DNA from: Nocardiopsis sinuspersici
Lineage (GTDB): Bacteria > Actinomycetota > Actinomycetes > Streptosporangiales > Streptosporangiaceae
Length of the DNA stretch: 64,000 bases
Direction: 5' to 3'
Assembly: GCA_008638415.1 (NCBI GenBank)
Contig: VWVT01000002.1
Location: 248,001 to 312,000, forward strand
The stretch's first letter is position 1. Every line of letters begins with the position of its first letter. The position numbers and the translations under genes are program-made. Of this stretch, positions 60,316 to 64,000 are shown one piece after another. The notes under the pieces are model-generated. The model searched no databases and had not been told where the DNA came from. It saw nothing but the letters and a program-made list of their open reading frames with translations.

Positions 60316-63278
60316 GCGGTCGCCCCTCCGGCACCCCGTGGACGCCTGGACCGCCCCCCTGGAGCCGGGGCCCCTCGGTCCGCCAGGCCCCGGGCGAGGA
60401 CCTCGGCCAGGTGCAGTGCGCGGCGGCCCGTGCCCTGGCCGATCTGGGTGCGGCAGCTGTAGCCGTCGGCGAGCACCAGGGTCTCCGGCGCGGCCTCGCG
60501 CACCCGCGGCAGCAGGTCGCGCTCACCGATGGCCGTGGACACCTCGTAGTGGCCCTCGGTGAACCCGAAGTCGCCCGCCAGCCCGCAGCAGCCGGAGTCG
60601 AGCACCTCGCCGTCGATGCCCGCCCGCGCGATCAGCTCCCGGTCGGCGTCGAAGCCCATCACCGCGTGCTGGTGGCAGTGCACCTGGGCCATCGCCGAGG
60701 CCGGGATCCGGGGCGGCTGCCAGTCGGGCGCGTACTCGTTGAGGAAGCCCGCCAGGGTGTGCACGGAGGCGGCCACCCCCTCGCTCTCCGGTCCCGGGAG
60801 CAGCTCCAGGAGGTCGTGGCGCAGCGCGGCCGTGCAGCTGGGCTCCAGCCCCACCACGGGCAGCCCCTCCTCCACCAGCGGCGCCAGGGCCCGCACCGCG
60901 CGGCGCATCACCGCCCGGGCCACGTCCAGTTGACCGGTGGAGACCCACGTCAGGCCGCAGCACACCTGCCCCCGGGGCAGCACGACGGTGAACCCGGCGT
61001 CCTCCAGCACACGCACGGCGGCGACGAGCACGTTCGGGTCGAGGTGGTTGCCGAAGGTGTCCGGCCACAGCACCACCCGGGGCCCGTCGGTGCGGGCCTC
61101 ACCGCGCGCCGCACGGCGGCGGAACGCCCGGGTGAAGGTGGTGCGGGCGAACGAGGGCAGGTCGCGCTGCACGGCCACACCGGCGACCCTCTTGGCCAGG
61201 CGCGAGACCCCCGGCAGCCTGGTGGCCCGGTTGGCCTCGGCCGGGGCGAGCGAGGCCAGGCGCGCCCAGACCGGCAGCCAGCCCATCGAGTAGTGGGCGG
61301 CCGGACGCACCCGTCCCCGGTAGTGCTGGTGCAGGAACTCGGCCTTGTAGCTGGCCATGTCCACGTTGACCGGGCAGTCGCTCAGGCAGCCCTTGCAGGA
61401 CAGGCACAGGTCCAGGCTCTCGCGCACCTCCTCCGAGCGCCAGCCGTCGGTGACGACCTCGCCCTTGGCCATCTCGAACAGCAGGTGGGCGCGCCCCCGG
61501 GTGGAGTGCTTCTCCTCCTGGGTGACCTGGTAGCTGGGGCACATGACGCCCGGCCCCTCCTGGCGGCGGCACTTGCCGATGCCGGAGCAGCGGCGCAGCG
61601 CCTTGGCGAAGTCGCCGTCGTCCTCGGGGTAGGCCATGGTGACGTCCGTCAGCGGCAACGCGGGCCGCGGGTCGGTGTCCACCCTCACGTCGGCGTCGAG
61701 CGGGAGCGGGTCGACGATGATGCCGGGGTTCATGATGTCGGCGGGGTCCCAGATCCGCTTGAACTCGCCGAAGGCCCGGATGAGGCGCTCGGGGTACATG
61801 CGGGAGAGGAGTTCGGAGCGCGCCTGTCCGTCTCCGTGCTCGCCCGAAAGGGAACCACCGTGCTTGACGACGATCCCCGCGGCCTCCTCCATGAACTCCC
61901 GGTACTCGCGGCGGCCCCGCTCGTGCGTGAGCTCGAAGTCGATGCGCACGTGCAGGCAGCCGTCGCCGAAGTGGCCGTAGACCACGCCGAAGCGGCCGTG
62001 GCGCTCCATGAGGTCGTCGAAGTCGCGCAGGTAGCCGCCCAGGTTCTCGGGAGGCACCGCGGCGTCCTCCCAGCCCGACCAGGCCTCGTCGCCCGCGGGT
62101 GTGCGCTGGGTGAGTCCGGCCCCCTCCTCGCGGATGCGCCAGAGCGCCTTCTGGTGGGCGGGGTCGGCGACGACGAGGGCGTCCTGGGGACGTGAGGCGT
62201 CGGAGAGCCCGGTGAGCATGGCCTCGGCCGCCTCGGCGGCCCGTTCGCGGTCCTGCCCGGCGATCTCCACCAGGAGCCACGCCCCGCCCTCGGGCAGCGG
62301 CACGCGGGACCCGGAGCCGTGGCTGTCCAGGGCGGCGACCATGCGCTGGTTGATGCCCTCGACCGTGAGCGGCCGGTGTCCGAGCAGGTCGGGTACGGCG
62401 TCGGCGGCCGCGGGGGCGTCCGGATAGCCCAGGACGGCCAGCGCGCGGGCGGGCGGCGTCTCGACCAGGCGCACGGTGGCTCCGAGCACGAACGCGCAGG
62501 TGCCCTCGGTGCCCACCAGCGCGGCGGCGACGTTGCGGCCCTTCTCCGGCAGCAGCCGGTCCAGGGCGTAGCCGGACACCCGGCGGCGAAAGTCCGGCAT
62601 GGCCGTGCGCAGCTCGGATCGGTACTCCTCCACCAGGCGGGACAGGGCCGCGTGGATCTCGCCCTCGCGGCCGGGACGGCGCGCCAGGTCCCGCAGCTCC
62701 TCGTCGCTGTCGTAGGAGCCCACGGTGAGCCTGGTGCCGTCGCTGAGCAGTAGGTCGAGGGAGACGATGTTGTCGGCGGTGGTGCCCCAGGCCACCGAGT
62801 GGGAGCCGCAGGCGTTGTTGCCGACCATGCCGCCGACGGTGCAGCGGCTGTGGGTGGAGGGGTCGGGGGCGAAGGTGAGCCCGTGCTCGGCCGTGGCCCT
62901 GCGCAGCTCGTCCAGGATGACGCCGGGCTGCACGGTGGCGGTACGGGCCTCGGGGTCGATGTCCTCGATGGCGCGCAGGTGGCGGGAGGTGTCGATGACC
63001 ACGCCGGTGCCGATGGAGTTGCCCGCGATGGAGGTGCCGCCGCCCCGGGGAACGACCGGCACCTCGTGCTCGGCGCAGGCGCGGACCGCCGCCACGCAGT
63101 CCTCGACGGTCTCGGGGACGACCACGGCGAGGGGCACGCGGCGGTAGTTGGAGGCGTCGGAGGTGTAGAGGGCGAGGGTTCCCGCGTCGAAGGCGACCGT
63201 GCCCCGGACACGGCTCTCCAGATCGCGGCGCAGTGCGGCGACGTCGGTCGGTTCTGTGGTGCTGTGCGGGTCGGCCAT
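60312..63278 (-). CDS. FAD-binding and Fe-S oxidoreductase (GlcD-GlpC fusion type)
   Basis: A 988-aa fusion. The N-terminal FAD domain of the GlcD/D-lactate dehydrogenase class has PRGGGTSIAGNSIG and NNACGSHSVAWGTTADN, followed by FAD-oxidase-C (VYGHFGDGCLHVRIDF, SGEHGDGQARSELL). Two 4Fe-4S clusters follow (CSGIGKC, CLSCKGCLSDCPVNVDM), then CCG domains (GQVCCGLTW, DSGCCGLAGDFGF). It probably oxidises a D-2-hydroxy acid (lactate, 2-hydroxyglutarate or glycolate) and passes electrons to the chain; substrate unproven. ATG 63278 has no clear ribosome-binding site. Confidence 0.92.
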   Translation of the reverse strand: MADPHSTTEPTDVAALRRDLESRVRGTVAFDAGTLALYTSDASNYRRVPLAVVVPETVEDCVAAVRACAEHEVPVVPRGGGTSIAGNSIGTGVVIDTSRHLRAIEDIDPEARTATVQPGVILDELRRATAEHGLTFAPDPSTHSRCTVGGMVGNNACGSHSVAWGTTADNIVSLDLLLSDGTRLTVGSYDSDEELRDLARRPGREGEIHAALSRLVEEYRSELRTAMPDFRRRVSGYALDRLLPEKGRNVAAALVGTEGTCAFVLGATVRLVETPPARALAVLGYPDAPAAADAVPDLLGHRPLTVEGINQRMVAALDSHGSGSRVPLPEGGAWLLVEIAGQDRERAAEAAEAMLTGLSDASRPQDALVVADPAHQKALWRIREEGAGLTQRTPAGDEAWSGWEDAAVPPENLGGYLRDFDDLMERHGRFGVVYGHFGDGCLHVRIDFELTHERGRREYREFMEEAAGIVVKHGGSLSGEHGDGQARSELLSRMYPERLIRAFGEFKRIWDPADIMNPGIIVDPLPLDADVRVDTDPRPALPLTDVTMAYPEDDGDFAKALRRCSGIGKCRRQEGPGVMCPSYQVTQEEKHSTRGRAHLLFEMAKGEVVTDGWRSEEVRESLDLCLSCKGCLSDCPVNVDMASYKAEFLHQHYRGRVRPAAHYSMGWLPVWARLASLAPAEANRATRLPGVSRLAKRVAGVAVQRDLPSFARTTFTRAFRRRAARGEARTDGPRVVLWPDTFGNHLDPNVLVAAVRVLEDAGFTVVLPRGQVCCGLTWVSTGQLDVARAVMRRAVRALAPLVEEGLPVVGLEPSCTAALRHDLLELLPGPESEGVAASVHTLAGFLNEYAPDWQPPRIPASAMAQVHCHQHAVMGFDADRELIARAGIDGEVLDSGCCGLAGDFGFTEGHYEVSTAIGERDLLPRVREAAPETLVLADGYSCRTQIGQGTGRRALHLAEVLARGLADRGAPAPGGRSRRPRGAGGATA

Positions 63279-63438
63279 GGTGCACAGCGTGGCGGGTGGA
63301 CCGTGGCGCCGCAAGCATGCCGCGCGGACCCGGCCCGCCGGGCGGTTCCGGTGTTCGGGGCCCGGGGGCCGAGCCCGGTTCCGGAGCCCGGTGCGGCCCG
63401 CGCGCAGGCCTCACGCGGAGCCCGCGCGTGCTCCGGGG

Positions 63439-64000
63439 TCAGCCCCTGAGGGACTCGTCCATGGCCTGGACCAGCTCGCCCTCGGGGTCCATGTCCAGGC
63501 TCCACACCATGAGCCCGCCCAGGCCCTGTTCGAGGACGTACTCGCCCTTGAGACGGATGACCTCGGGGTTGTCGTAGGTCCACCACTCGTCGCCGTCGTA
63601 GAGCCAGTGGGCGCCCGCCTCCTCGTCCAGGAAGCGCCGGCCCTCACGCTCCCGCAGTTCGGAGAAGGCCATGGTCGGCCCGTCGTAGGCGTCGTCGGCG
63701 GGCCCGTCCGCCGCCTGTCCCAGTCCGGCTTCGGCGGGACCCACCCCCTGCCAGCCCCGTCCGAAGGCGGGGACCCCCACCACCAGCTTCCCCGACGGAG
63801 CCCCCATGTCCAGGTAGCGCTGGACCGCCCGGTGGACGCTGTTGGCGTCGGGATCGGATTCCGGGGCGTACAGGTTCGAGTGGTGGGCGGTCTCCTCGCT
63901 CCACGGCCCGGAGAAGTCGTAGCCCTGCACGGTGGCGAAGTCGACGTGGTCGAAGACCTCGTCGTCGTAGGCCTCGCCGTTCCCGGCCCCGCCGGGCAGT
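63439..64000 (-). CDS. GH18 chitinase-like protein, 3' part only
   Basis: The frame is open to the right edge; the N-terminus and the catalytic DxxDxDxE motif lie outside. The visible 186 residues show GH18 C-terminal features: VDFATVQGYDFSGPW, KLVVGVPAFGRGW, WTYDNPEVIRLKGEYVLEQGLGGLMVWSLDMDP. The chain ends after the barrel without a carbohydrate-binding module. It would cleave chitin, in line with other polymer-degrading genes in the window. Confidence 0.88.
   Translation of the reverse strand, partial: LPGGAGNGEAYDDEVFDHVDFATVQGYDFSGPWSEETAHHSNLYAPESDPDANSVHRAVQRYLDMGAPSGKLVVGVPAFGRGWQGVGPAEAGLGQAADGPADDAYDGPTMAFSELREREGRRFLDEEAGAHWLYDGDEWWTYDNPEVIRLKGEYVLEQGLGGLMVWSLDMDPEGELVQAMDESLRG

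Overview
The window is about 70% GC with dense, short-intergenic gene packing and frequent GTG starts. It carries a four-gene conservon (nitrate-sensing type kinase, roadblock, DUF742, GTPase), a CebR-type cellulose regulon box and a DUF574 methyltransferase. This points to a filamentous actinomycete. The bglC-cebR pair with its 14-bp CebR palindrome, the CE15-CBM2 esterase and the overall gene style fit Nocardiopsaceae (Nocardiopsis or Thermobifida relatives). That placement is inference; no 16S or other taxonomic marker is present. I see no phage, transposase, integrase or CRISPR array. This is mostly ordinary chromosome with metabolic, cell-envelope and regulatory genes.

Layout. 1-264: end of a GNAT acetyltransferase. 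447-2183: DUF885 protein. 2272-7447: conservon on the minus strand (kinase, roadblock, DUF742, GTPase). 7921-9219: secreted M15 peptidase. 9333-10302: FAH-like protein and a Cys-rich mini-protein. 10423-13055: bglC and cebR under a CebR operator. 13378-15077: MetNI methionine importer parts. 15509-18121: two envelope proteins. 18480-21194: metE with a cobalamin riboswitch. 21363-24559: two tandem paralogous polysaccharide deacetylases. 24684-26761: pyrD and a PAC2 protein. 26884-27150: a 53-bp tandem repeat. 27182-31460: ABC-class ATPase, an extended PhzF protein, an intergenic repeat pair and an Lrp regulator. 32133-33038: acidic tail-anchored protein. 33656-36592: kynurenine pathway (kynA, kynU) with a divergent Lrp regulator. 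36639-40011: DUF4031, HD hydrolase and a NarL-type two-component system. 40278-46781: MFS, VOC, DeoR, degenerate GDPD, TetR and SGNH hydrolase. 47329-49448: DEDDh exonuclease, GT2 and an HTH-less UTRA protein. 49904-51231: a CAU tRNA and mdh. 51442-53952: Ski2-like helicase. 53983-55154: split RibD. 55626-56513: DUF574 methyltransferase. 56697-59293: two near-identical tRNA-Asn units flanking a CE15-CBM2 glucuronoyl esterase. 59453-63278: YtxH-like protein, a hypothetical and a FAD/Fe-S oxidoreductase. 63439-64000: end of a GH18 chitinase.

Several parts work together. Beta-glucosidase/CebR, glucuronoyl esterase-CBM2, chitinase and deacetylases fit a plant and chitin polymer degrader. The methionine genes are metE under B12 control and a MetNI pair without its binding protein. 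KynA and KynU would convert tryptophan toward anthranilate, with the formamidase encoded elsewhere.

The least explained material is non-coding or degenerate. It includes a dispersed intergenic repeat (four copies, one degenerate), a 53-bp minisatellite, a duplicated tRNA-Asn cassette around one gene, enzyme-fold proteins lacking catalytic residues, a kinase with a second membrane pass and exported tail, and a PhzF protein with an unassigned C-terminal domain. I did not find a clear new defence or biosynthetic system. Start sites were chosen by ribosome-binding site and family alignment from memory; no database search was run.
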